This document shows positions 1 to 7,856 of a DNA stretch of 64,000 nt, one piece after another (positions within the stretch are counted from its first letter, which is position 1; the number at the start of each line of letters is the position of its first letter). The notes beneath the pieces are model-generated. The model ran no database searches. It saw only the letters and a list, made by a program, of their open reading frames with translations, and had not been told where the DNA came from. A program made the translations under genes and the position numbers. The stretch is from VXMO01 sp965219405 (GTDB lineage: Bacteria; Chloroflexota; Dehalococcoidia; UBA6926): assembly GCA_965219405.1 (NCBI GenBank), contig OZ244736.1, positions 496,001 through 560,000 on the forward strand. Reading direction: 5' to 3'.

Positions 1-843
1 TACAGCGTGCTCTTTGACAGCATGGCGCTTGCCATCATCGGCCTCACTGTCATCGTCCGCGTGGCCTTCTACCCTCTGACCCTCAAGCAGCTGAAGTCCT
101 CCGCCAGGATGCAGACCCTCCAGCCGCAGATGCAGGAGATCCGCAACCGCTACAAGAACAACCCCCAGCTCCAGCAGCGCGAGACGATGAAGATGTACCG
201 GGAGGCCGGTGTCAGTCCGCTCGGCTGCCTGGGGCCGATGGTTGTACAGTTCCCGATCTGGATCGGGTTGTACTGGGCAATCATCAAGGGGTTGGGGAAC
301 CTGCCCGGCAGCTTTGTCTATCTCTCGCAGCGGCTCTACTCGTGGCTGCCCGTCGGCGGTGAAGTGCTGCCATTGAACACGGAGATGCCATGGATCACCG
401 GCACGCTAGACCTCTCCGCGCCTGACCCCACGCCCCTTATGCCACTTCTTGTCGCAGCATCCACGTGGGCCCAGCAACGAATCATGCAGCCGCCCGCCAT
501 GTCTGACCAGCAGAGACAGCAACAACAGATAATGTTGTTCCTGTTCCCCATCATGCTGGGATTCCTTGCCTTTACTTTCCCATCGGGCTTAGCCCTATAC
601 TGGTTCGTCTCTAACTTCATAACGATTGGTATGCAAGGATTCATGTCCGGGTGGGGGAATCTGATTCCTGGTCGGTCACGGGTCCCTGCGAATACCATTG
701 CCCCTCCAGCCCCTCAGGTGGAGACGAGGTCAAATGATGAATCAGAGTCTGGAATGGACGGGGAGGACCGTCGAGGAAGCAATTCAGCGAGGACTAGACG
801 AACTCGGTCTGGATCGCGAAGACGTCGACGTCGACGTTCTTAG
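1..843 (+). CDS. yidC: Membrane protein insertase YidC/Oxa1 (5' truncated by window edge)
   Basis: YidC inserts and folds membrane proteins with or without SecYEG. The reading frame is open back to base 1, so the N-terminus lies outside the window. The visible 280 residues show the family core: a membrane hairpin with the cytoplasmic basic loop (LKQLKSSARMQ), the conserved QPQMQEIRNRYKNNPQ stretch, the LGCLGPMVVQFPIWIGLY segment, and late hydrophobic helices ending in FPSGLALYWFVSN. The C-terminal tail is very basic (RTRRTRSGSRRRRRRRS), as expected for ribosome contact. Its last ~110 bases overlap the start of khpB in another frame. The yidC-khpB pairing is the usual one, though normally rnpA/rpmH lie upstream. 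Confidence 0.93.
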   Translation, partial: YSVLFDSMALAIIGLTVIVRVAFYPLTLKQLKSSARMQTLQPQMQEIRNRYKNNPQLQQRETMKMYREAGVSPLGCLGPMVVQFPIWIGLYWAIIKGLGNLPGSFVYLSQRLYSWLPVGGEVLPLNTEMPWITGTLDLSAPDPTPLMPLLVAASTWAQQRIMQPPAMSDQQRQQQQIMLFLFPIMLGFLAFTFPSGLALYWFVSNFITIGMQGFMSGWGNLIPGRSRVPANTIAPPAPQVETRSNDESESGMDGEDRRGSNSARTRRTRSGSRRRRRRRS

Positions 844-1663
844 CGAAGGACGCTCCGGCTTGCTGGGACTCCGGTCAGAAGATGCGCGAGTCCGGTTGCA
901 GGTGCGGCAGGAAAACGAGGAGGGTCAGTATGCCTCCTTCGCGTCCCTCTCCGCGGATGCAGAGAGCGCACAAGAGGTTCTCGCCGAACTACTTCGACAC
1001 ATGGATGTTGATGCCGATATATCCGTATATGTTCCCGGAAGCGACCCCACCCGTCCCTTTGAATCCGGAGACCCCATCGTCCTCGACGTTGAGAGGGAAG
1101 ACGCCGGTCTTCTGATCGGGAGGCGCGGTCAAACCCTCCACCACGTTCAGATGCTCCTGAACACCATCGTCTCGCGTTCTGTAGGGCACTACGTCCCTCT
1201 CCGCATTGACGTGGAGGGCTACCAGCAGCGCCACATCTATCGCCTCCAGCAGATCGCCCTCCGCGCCGCGGATCACGTGCGCAGGCGGAGGCGTCCCATC
1301 ACCCTCGACCCCATGTCGCCCGCCGACCGTCGCATCATCCACATGACCCTTGCAGACAATCCGGCCGTCGTCACAGGCAGCACGGGCCATGGCGAGAATC
1401 GACGCGTCACTATCCAGCAGGCGCCGCGCGGCGGCGACCAGCGCGGCGGTCGTTCTGTCGCCCAGGAGGGCCCCCCGCCGACACCGTCTGTCGATGAGGA
1501 GGAGTACGCGGACGATGACTACATCGAGGATGATGATGAGGCCCTCGATGAAGACGACGACGAAGAGTATGACGATGATGACGACTACGACGATGAGGAT
1601 TACGACGACGAGGACTACGAGGACGAGGACGAAGAGGAAGAAGACGAGCCTCCCCCTCGGTAG
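734..1663 (+). CDS. khpB: RNA-binding protein KhpB/Jag (Jag_N-KH-R3H) with acidic tail
   Basis: 309-residue SpoIIIJ-associated (Jag/KhpB) protein, a KH-R3H RNA-binding regulator of cell-envelope growth in other bacteria. Seen: an N-terminal Jag_N domain (about residues 6-52, WTGRTVEEAIQRGLDELG), a KH domain with LIGRRGQTL at 127-135, and an R3H-type segment at about 200-236. The last ~55 residues are almost all Asp/Glu/Tyr. I chose the ATG at 734 (or 737) because GGAGACGAGG lies just upstream and the Jag_N domain begins there; a TTG/GTG start further upstream would add residues with no domain support. The gene overlaps the 3' end of yidC by about 110 bases, implying translational coupling. 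Confidence 0.9.
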   Translation: MMNQSLEWTGRTVEEAIQRGLDELGLDREDVDVDVLSEGRSGLLGLRSEDARVRLQVRQENEEGQYASFASLSADAESAQEVLAELLRHMDVDADISVYVPGSDPTRPFESGDPIVLDVEREDAGLLIGRRGQTLHHVQMLLNTIVSRSVGHYVPLRIDVEGYQQRHIYRLQQIALRAADHVRRRRRPITLDPMSPADRRIIHMTLADNPAVVTGSTGHGENRRVTIQQAPRGGDQRGGRSVAQEGPPPTPSVDEEEYADDDYIEDDDEALDEDDDEEYDDDDDYDDEDYDDEDYEDEDEEEEDEPPPR

Positions 1664-1665
1664 TA

Positions 1666-2346
1666 GTGACTCTCAATCATCCTGATTTCGTCGCAGTGGG
1701 CGGGGCCGGCTCGCCCGCCGTCTTTGCGGCGTCGGCCGCCGCCAAACTCGGTCGCTCAACCGGACTGCTATCGAATAACGTCCGTCCGGCAGACATGGCC
1801 GGCGTTCAGGTTGTCACTGCGGACACAACACGCATCGGCTCGGAGCACATCCCTTACACGTGGCTCGACACCGAAATCCTCCTGGTTGCCCCGGAGGGCG
1901 ACGAGGTGGATTCCGCCACGTTGGGACGCTTCAGCCGCTCGCTTATTGGCCTCATGGCGCGTGTGTTCCTGCAGAATGGCTCACTGTCTCTTGTTGGAGG
2001 CGTTGTCCCGCCCGGGGTCGGCGCGCTGTTTCTCGATGAGGATGACTTGCCCTCACAGTCCACGAACGTCCCGGCGCCCATCGCGCTTTCGGTTGGGCCG
2101 GAGGCAGGCGTTCGCCTCTGGTGGCAGGGGGGCTGGCAGGCTGTTGGCGCGGCGCGCCTTGTCGATTCACGCATCCTCTCCGCAGTAGCAGCGATCTTCC
2201 TGGTTCGCCTGACGGAAACGCGGGACGCCTTCTCAGCTGCAAAGTTCGCGGCTGCCGCCGCCACGCTGCTGCCACCGCCTGCAGAGTTCTCGGTAGATAG
2301 CCTCCCCGATCGCGAGGCTATCGTTGCCATTGAAACGAACCCCTGA
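1666..2346 (+). CDS. Degenerate PfkB/ribokinase-like protein
   Basis: 226 residues, GTG start two bases after the khpB stop. The layout resembles the ribokinase fold: an N-terminal GGAGSPAVFAASAAAKLG stretch (the sugar-kinase GGxxxNxA region), a central LLVAPEGDE/GSLSLVGGVVPPG region, APIALSVGPEAGVRLWWQGG (the strand before the active site) and a C-terminal DAFSAAKFAAAAATL helix. The catalytic GAGD Asp motif normally sitting before that helix is absent (VDSRILSAV there), and the protein is shorter than the ~300-residue family norm. It may bind a nucleoside or sugar without phosphorylating it. The family assignment is inferred from pattern, not proved. Confidence 0.5.
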   Translation: MTLNHPDFVAVGGAGSPAVFAASAAAKLGRSTGLLSNNVRPADMAGVQVVTADTTRIGSEHIPYTWLDTEILLVAPEGDEVDSATLGRFSRSLIGLMARVFLQNGSLSLVGGVVPPGVGALFLDEDDLPSQSTNVPAPIALSVGPEAGVRLWWQGGWQAVGAARLVDSRILSAVAAIFLVRLTETRDAFSAAKFAAAAATLLPPPAEFSVDSLPDREAIVAIETNP

Positions 2347-2413
2347 TTCGAGACCGCGCGCTGCGTATGATATGACGTAGTCGGAGAAGACAGGTCCGTA
2401 AGGAGACAGTGCT

Positions 2414-2644
2414 ATGAAATTGGGCCTGACGTTGCTCTTGGTGGGCATCGTGATGGTCGGCGGATATGCGGCGTACGCGCTGCTGCGTTTCATTGTCCTT
2501 GTTGACGAGGTCCCCATCATTATGAGAATCGGCCTGCCAACAATTGTTATTGGCGCGCTCGTCCTTCTGGTCAAGGCCATATGGGATCGGCTGCGGGAAA
2601 GGAAGAGCGCCGACGTTCGTCGGTATGAGGAGGCGCAACCATGA
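2414..2644 (+). CDS. Small two-helix membrane protein
   Basis: 76 residues. ATG preceded by AAGGAGACAG, a strong ribosome site. Two hydrophobic segments (about residues 3-27 and 36-57) are followed by a charged tail (RLRERKSADVRRYEEAQP). It overlaps the start of the YbjQ-family gene by four bases (ATGA), so the two are probably one transcriptional unit. No family was recognised. Confidence 0.7.
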   Translation: MKLGLTLLLVGIVMVGGYAAYALLRFIVLVDEVPIIMRIGLPTIVIGALVLLVKAIWDRLRERKSADVRRYEEAQP

Positions 2645-2955
2645 TCACTGTCACGTCAAACGACATCCCCGGCAAGACCATCACGGAGTCAAAGGGCATC
2701 GTCTACGGCAACTCCGTCCGCGCTCGCCACGTCGGGCGTGACATCACGGCCGCGTTCCGCAACCTTGTTGGGGGTGAAGTGCCGGAATACGCAAAGCTGA
2801 TGGCGGAATCCCGCGCGGAGGCGTTGGATCGAATGGGGCAGCGCGCGGAGGAGATGGGCGCGAACGCCGTCGTCGCGCTGCGTTTCTCCACGTCGATGGT
2901 CATGTCCGGCGCGGCTGAACTGCTCGCCTACGGCACTGCCGTCGTCGCTGAGTAA
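2641..2955 (+). CDS. YbjQ/UPF0145 family protein
   Basis: 104 residues matching the YbjQ (UPF0145, DUF74) family: N-terminal ITVTSNDIPGKTITESKGIVYGNSVRA, the middle R..GGEVPEYAKLMAESRAEALDRM, and C-terminal GANAVVALRFSTS...AELLAYGTAVV. Family members form pentameric beta-barrel rings of unknown function, sometimes described as heavy-metal-binding-like. It is translationally coupled to the upstream small membrane protein, whose stop overlaps its start, and is followed 11 bases later by another small membrane protein. Confidence 0.88.
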   Translation: MITVTSNDIPGKTITESKGIVYGNSVRARHVGRDITAAFRNLVGGEVPEYAKLMAESRAEALDRMGQRAEEMGANAVVALRFSTSMVMSGAAELLAYGTAVVAE

Positions 2956-2966
2956 ACGTTCACGTC

Positions 2967-3206
2967 ATGTCTGAATCCGTCATCGTGTTGGTGGGTCTGC
3001 TGGCCTATGTGGCAGTGCAGATTGCCGTTCAGATCGCGGCGGGGCGCGACCTCGGCAAGCGCAAGCGGGTGCGCGGCGGCAACCGTTGGCTCTGGATTGT
3101 CATCATCCTGCTGCTGCTCCCCGGCGCACTGACCTATTTTGCGTTCGGACGCCTGCCGGATGAGGAACCGTCAACACTTCCGCCCCAGAACCCGTCGGCG
3201 TGGTAG
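2967..3206 (+). CDS. Small membrane protein, PLDc_N-like
   Basis: 79 residues with two hydrophobic helices. The second (NRWLWIVIILLLLPGALTYFAFGR) matches the pattern of the phospholipase-D N-terminal membrane domain (PLDc_N), in which a WLWIVIILLLP...YFLFGR hairpin anchors larger proteins. Here the domain stands alone. It is probably the last gene of the small-membrane/YbjQ group. Exact function unknown. Confidence 0.6.
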   Translation: MSESVIVLVGLLAYVAVQIAVQIAAGRDLGKRKRVRGGNRWLWIVIILLLLPGALTYFAFGRLPDEEPSTLPPQNPSAW

Positions 3207-3290
3207 CAGAACTTCATACGCCGCCGACGCCGGAACGCGGCGCGTCAACCGATTGACAGACCGTGCCGGAGCGCGAACAGAGGAAAAACC

Positions 3291-3320
3291 TTGACGTTGC
3301 CGATTGCTGTTTTCCACAAT
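3291..3320 (+). promoter_or_regulatory. Possible sigma-70-type promoter for ileS
   Basis: TTGACG at 3291-3296 and CACAAT at 3315-3320 are separated by 18 bases, about 70 bases before the ileS start. No T-box leader (specifier stem, antiterminator TGG consensus) was recognised between 3207 and 3386. Motif resemblance only. Confidence 0.33.
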
Positions 3321-3386
3321 GGAATGTCAATTCGGGCCTTTCCCGAGACCAAACGACTCAAGAAATAATAGGCAGGTAGACGGCTG

Positions 3387-6300
3387 ATGCCCTTTTCGCC
3401 CGTATCCAGCAAGGTCTCGTTTCCGGACATGGAACGGGACGTCCTCCAATTCTGGAAGGACAAGGATATCTTCCGCCGCTCTATGAAGGAGCGCGAGGAC
3501 GGGCCGATCTTTACGTTCTTCGAGGGGCCGCCGACGGCCAACGGCGCGCCCGGCGTCCATCACGTGCTCGCCCGCGTCTTCAAGGATGTCATTCCCCGCT
3601 TCAAGACCATGCAGGGCTACCAGGTGCCCCGCAAGGGCGGCTGGGATACGCACGGCCTGCCCGTGGAGCTCGCCGTGCAGGCGGAGCTCAATCTCACATC
3701 GAAGCGCGATATCGAAGCCTACGGCATCGCCAGGTTCAACGAGAAGTGCAAAGAAAGCGTCTTCCGCTACGTGCAGGACTGGGAGAACCTCTCGGAACGA
3801 ATCGCCTACTGGGTCGATATGGACGACCCGTATGTCACCTACTCTAATGAGTACATCGAGTCCGGTTGGTGGATCTTCAATCAACTCTGGGACAAGGAGC
3901 TCATCTACCAGGGCTACCGAGTGACTCCCCATTGCCCGCGCTGCGTCACGTCGCTCAGTTCCCATGAGGTGGCGCTGGGCTACAAGGACGACGCAGAAGA
4001 CCCCTCCGTCCACGTCAAGTTCCGAATCCAGGACAGTGACACGGCTCGGAACATTCTCGGCGAAGGGAGCCCCCCAGCCTACCTGCTCGCATGGACGACG
4101 ACTCCATGGACGCTGCCCGGCAACACGGGTTTGGCCGTCGCCGTTGGCGCGCGCTATGTCATCGCCGAGGGGCCATGGGGCAAGGACGGCGGCACGGAGC
4201 GCCTAATCCTCGCGGATGCGCTCACTGATCAGGCCCTTGAGGGCGACTACGAAATCGTCGGCGAGTTCTCGGGAAGAGAACTGGTCGGACTCACATATGA
4301 GCCGCTCTTCAACTACGCCGTGCCCGATGGCTACGCGGGCAAGGTCGTCGCCGCCGATTTCGTCCTGCTTACCGAGGGCACGGGCATCGTCCATATCGCG
4401 CCCGCCTATGGCGCGGAGGACTTGAGCGTCGGCAACGCGGAGGGCCTGCCCGTCGTCCACACCGTCAACATCGACGGCGCAGTGACCGACTACGGTGGCG
4501 TCCCCTGGGCCGGAAAGTTCTTCAAGGACGCCGACGCTGAAATCACCGCGGATCTGGATGAGCGCGGCCTTCTTCTCAAGGGCGGCACGATTACCCACAC
4601 GTACCCCTTCTGCTGGCGCTGCGATGCGCCGCTGCTCTACTACGCAAAGGAGTCCTGGTACATCCGCACGACGGCGCTCAAGGACAGGCTAATCTCCGCC
4701 AATCGTGAGATTGGCTGGGTGCCGGAGCATATCGGCGAGGGCCGGTTCGGTGAATGGCTGCAGAACAACGTCGATTGGGCGCTGTCTCGTGAACGCTATT
4801 GGGGCACGCCAATCCCGCTGTGGCTCTGCGAGGGGTGCGGCGACCCGACGCCCATCGGCAGCATCGAGCAACTGGCCGGGCAGGCCGGACTTGAGGGCTA
4901 TGAGTCTGGCATGGACCTCCATCGGCCATTCATTGATGACGTGACCTTCAGCTGCGCGTCGTGCAATGGCACAAAGCGCCGCATCCCGGAGGTTATGGAC
5001 GCGTGGTACGACTCCGGCGCGATGCCCGTCGCCCAATGGCACTACCCGTTTGAGAACACCGATGTCTTTGAGCAGCAGCAGATGGCGGACTACATCTGCG
5101 AGGGCGTCGATCAGACGCGCGGATGGTTCTATACACTGCACGCGCTCGCCGTCCTGCTCTTTGACCGTCCCGCCTACAAGAACGTCCTCTCGCTCGGCCA
5201 CATCCTCGATGAGGCCGGTGAGAAGATGTCCAAGTCGCGCGGCAACGTGGTGGAGCCGTGGGACATCCTCGAGGCACGAGGGGCTGACGCCTTGCGGTGG
5301 TACATGTATACGGCCTCCACTCCGGGCAACGCCCGCCGCTTCTCTGCCAACCTGGTGGGAGACACCGTCCGCCGCTTCCTGCTGCCTCTCTGGAACACCT
5401 ACAGCTTCTTTGTGACCTACGCGAACGTGGACGGCTTTGATCCGGCCTCCACGCCCGCGCCGCCGCTTGCGAACCGACCCCTGCTTGACCGCTGGCTGGT
5501 CTCCCGCCTGCAAGGTCTCATCGCCGGCGTCACGGAGGCCATGGAGCGTTACGAGGTAATGGAGGCGACGCACGCGATCGAGTCGTTCGTGGATGAGCTG
5601 TCCACGTGGTACGTGCGGCGCAACCGCCGCCGCTTCTGGAAATCCGACAACGATTCAGACAAAGCCGCCGCCTATCACACGCTCTATGAAGCGCTGACGA
5701 CGCTTTCGCGGTTGCTCGCGCCGTTCACGCCGTTCGTCGCGGAGCACATGCACCGTAACCTGGTATCTACACTCGCTGATGATGAGCCGGAGAGTGTTCA
5801 CCTCGCCGAATGGCCCACGGTGGACGACGCCCTGCGCGACGAAACAATCGAGGCTGACGTGCGCTTGGCCATGCGCCTCTCCAGCCTGGGCCGCGCCGTT
5901 CGGGGCCGCGCCCAGATCAAGGTTCGCCAGCCCTTGCAGGAGATGCTGGTCATGCTGCCCGGGCGCGCCGACCGCGAATCGTTGGCGCGTATCGAGGATC
6001 AGTTGCTGGAAGAGTTGAACGTCAAGGCCGTCCGCGCCGTTGATGATGAGTCGGCTTTCCTCTCCGTCCGCGTCCGCCCGAATCTTCAGAATCTCGGACG
6101 CCGCCTCGGTGGAGATTTGCCCAAGCTGACCGCCTACATCGAAGGCCTCTCCGATGCTGAACTCAACACCGTCGCCGCCCGCGTCCGGGATGAGCAGTCG
6201 CAGGAACTCGCCGGTTTCGACCTGTCGCATGAAGACCTGCTTGTCGATGCATCCGACCGCGAGGGATTCATCTCCGGCTCAGAGGGCATCTACACCGTTG

Positions 6301-6593
6301 CCCTGAACACAGAGATCACAACTCAACTTGAGCGGGAGGGGCTGGCCCGCGAATTAGTCCGCCATCTGCAGGAGCTACGGCGCACCGCCGGCCTGGACGT
6401 TTCAGACCGCATCACCGCCTACGTTTCAGGCGACGGGGATGGCATCGCAGGCGCGCTAAGCGATTTCGGAGACTATGTCCGTCAGGAGACTCTCTCGGTG
6501 GACATCCTGCAGACCACGCCCGGCGCCGGCGCGGCCACCAACACCGTCAAACTCGACGAAACCACCGTCACCATCGGTGTGGAGCGGGTATAG
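3387..6593 (+). CDS. ileS: Isoleucyl-tRNA synthetase, type 2 (IleRS2)
   Basis: 1068-residue class I synthetase that charges tRNA-Ile with isoleucine. The catalytic signature sits in NGAPGVHHVLARVFKD; residues 56-59 read GVHH instead of the usual HIGH (HXGH). KMSKS is present at residues 613-617. The editing (CP1) domain lies between them, with the family's WTTTPWTLPGNTG motif, followed by the C-terminal anticodon-binding region. Length and the FFEGPPTANG...GWDTHGLPVE context match the eukaryote-like IleRS2 branch, not E. coli-type IleRS1. IleRS2 enzymes tolerate mupirocin, and the GXHH subtype has been reported as extremely resistant. No Zn-binding C-terminal tail typical of IleRS1 was noted. 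Confidence 0.96.
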   Translation: MPFSPVSSKVSFPDMERDVLQFWKDKDIFRRSMKEREDGPIFTFFEGPPTANGAPGVHHVLARVFKDVIPRFKTMQGYQVPRKGGWDTHGLPVELAVQAELNLTSKRDIEAYGIARFNEKCKESVFRYVQDWENLSERIAYWVDMDDPYVTYSNEYIESGWWIFNQLWDKELIYQGYRVTPHCPRCVTSLSSHEVALGYKDDAEDPSVHVKFRIQDSDTARNILGEGSPPAYLLAWTTTPWTLPGNTGLAVAVGARYVIAEGPWGKDGGTERLILADALTDQALEGDYEIVGEFSGRELVGLTYEPLFNYAVPDGYAGKVVAADFVLLTEGTGIVHIAPAYGAEDLSVGNAEGLPVVHTVNIDGAVTDYGGVPWAGKFFKDADAEITADLDERGLLLKGGTITHTYPFCWRCDAPLLYYAKESWYIRTTALKDRLISANREIGWVPEHIGEGRFGEWLQNNVDWALSRERYWGTPIPLWLCEGCGDPTPIGSIEQLAGQAGLEGYESGMDLHRPFIDDVTFSCASCNGTKRRIPEVMDAWYDSGAMPVAQWHYPFENTDVFEQQQMADYICEGVDQTRGWFYTLHALAVLLFDRPAYKNVLSLGHILDEAGEKMSKSRGNVVEPWDILEARGADALRWYMYTASTPGNARRFSANLVGDTVRRFLLPLWNTYSFFVTYANVDGFDPASTPAPPLANRPLLDRWLVSRLQGLIAGVTEAMERYEVMEATHAIESFVDELSTWYVRRNRRRFWKSDNDSDKAAAYHTLYEALTTLSRLLAPFTPFVAEHMHRNLVSTLADDEPESVHLAEWPTVDDALRDETIEADVRLAMRLSSLGRAVRGRAQIKVRQPLQEMLVMLPGRADRESLARIEDQLLEELNVKAVRAVDDESAFLSVRVRPNLQNLGRRLGGDLPKLTAYIEGLSDAELNTVAARVRDEQSQELAGFDLSHEDLLVDASDREGFISGSEGIYTVALNTEITTQLEREGLARELVRHLQELRRTAGLDVSDRITAYVSGDGDGIAGALSDFGDYVRQETLSVDILQTTPGAGAATNTVKLDETTVTIGVERV

Positions 6594-6597
6594 TCCC

Positions 6598-7569
6598 CTA
6601 GCTCGGCAGCGTTGCGCCGATAAAGTCTGCGCTGCCACGCGCGAAGTCGCGGGCGGGCATCGTCCTCCGCCCCTCTGCCTGCACTTCAAGCAGCTCAAGC
6701 ACCCCCTCGCCGGTGCCAATGGCGACTCCCATGCCGCCGCCGTCCTCCGCGCGCCTTAGACGAACCACCTGCCCGGGGGCGGCGCCTCTCGGGTCGTATT
6801 CCGGCGGCAAGGCGATGGCGCGTCGAATGTTAAGCCGTTTACCCGAGAGGGTTGTGTGCGCGCCCGGCCACGGCGTCATTGCCAAAACGCGCCGCTCAAG
6901 CTCCTGCGCAGGGCTATTCCAGTTGAGTGTGCCGTCTGCCTTATCCAGCATCCGTGATCGCGTGGCCATGTCGTGATCCTGGGCCTCGGGCGTTATCGAT
7001 CCATCGAGCCAGTTTCCCAGTGTCTCCACGAGGAGCGCCGCGCCCATCTGTGAAAGCCGTTCAGTCAGTTCGCCCGCCGTCTCGCCGGAGCGAATCGGCA
7101 CCACGCGCTGGCTCAACAGCGGTCCTGTATCAACACCCTCCTCCAGCAGGAATATGCTGATGCCGGCATTCTCGTCGCCCTCAAGGAGCGTCCAGACCAC
7201 CGGCGCGGGGCCTCGGTGACGGGGCAGGAGTGATGGATGAACGTTCAGCACGCCGCGCGGCGGGATGTCCAGCACGCTGCGCGGGAAGATCAGGCCATAA
7301 GCGGCCGTCACGATGACGGTCGGCTCAAGCGCTCGCACCCGCTCAGCCTCTTCCTCAGATCGCAGTGTTTTCGGCTCCAGCACCTCAAGGCCATACTGAA
7401 CGGCGCGTTCCTTGACGGCAGACTGGCGAGGCCGACGCCCGCGGCCCGCCGGTTGGTCCGGGCGCGTCAGCACGGAGACGGGCCGGTTGTCCGACGTCAT
7501 CAGCGCGTCAAGCGTCGGCACGGCGAACTCAGCGGTGCCGCAAAAGATGATTCGCGAATTTTGCTCCAT
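6598..7569 (-). CDS. fmt: Methionyl-tRNA formyltransferase
   Basis: 323 residues. Transfers a formyl group from 10-formyl-tetrahydrofolate to Met-tRNA(fMet). Seen: N-terminal RIIFCGTAEFAVPTLDAL, the folate-site signature GVLNVHPSLLPRHRGPAPV with the catalytic Asn-His, and EGVDTGPLL carrying the catalytic Asp. The C-terminal OB-like domain includes the LNIRRA strand. Length is normal. It converges with ileS (4 bases between stops) and its start faces dnaA across about 290 bases holding no other gene. Confidence 0.95.
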   Translation of the reverse strand: MEQNSRIIFCGTAEFAVPTLDALMTSDNRPVSVLTRPDQPAGRGRRPRQSAVKERAVQYGLEVLEPKTLRSEEEAERVRALEPTVIVTAAYGLIFPRSVLDIPPRGVLNVHPSLLPRHRGPAPVVWTLLEGDENAGISIFLLEEGVDTGPLLSQRVVPIRSGETAGELTERLSQMGAALLVETLGNWLDGSITPEAQDHDMATRSRMLDKADGTLNWNSPAQELERRVLAMTPWPGAHTTLSGKRLNIRRAIALPPEYDPRGAAPGQVVRLRRAEDGGGMGVAIGTGEGVLELLEVQAEGRRTMPARDFARGSADFIGATLPS

Positions 7570-7856
7570 TTTCTTCCGCCGAAATGCAAGCCTCTCAGTA
7601 CGGGCACCCTCGAATTATTGAGGTATTGGGAGCCTGCCGCAATGGCGCGGGCGTTCGCCCCATTGCCCCATTCGTGGGCACCATGACAGTTTGGGTTTCT
7701 ACTCTCTCGACGCCCCTCTCTTACCAGGTGCTAACGTAGGTTCTTGCGGCTCGACGCGCCCGGGACACTACCCGTCTACGGCGTGCCCTCCATGCTCACG
7801 GAGGGTTGTCACTCGGACAGTCACAGCCGCTCTCGGTGGGGGAGGACAGCATTTCG

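Noticed and set aside
1410..1676. Arg/His-rich antisense frame over the KhpB acidic tail
   Set aside because: Direct by-product of the repeated GAC/GAT/GAG codons on the coding strand.
3207..3386. T-box leader upstream of ileS
   Set aside because: Searched for the specifier hairpin and the conserved TGGNACCGCG; neither was found. Only a possible promoter was seen.
3327..4013. Long antisense frame inside ileS
   Set aside because: Complementary to a conserved synthetase; high GC keeps opposite frames open.
4689..5573. Antisense frame of 294 codons inside ileS
   Set aside because: Mirror frame of a conserved gene, with no domain of its own.
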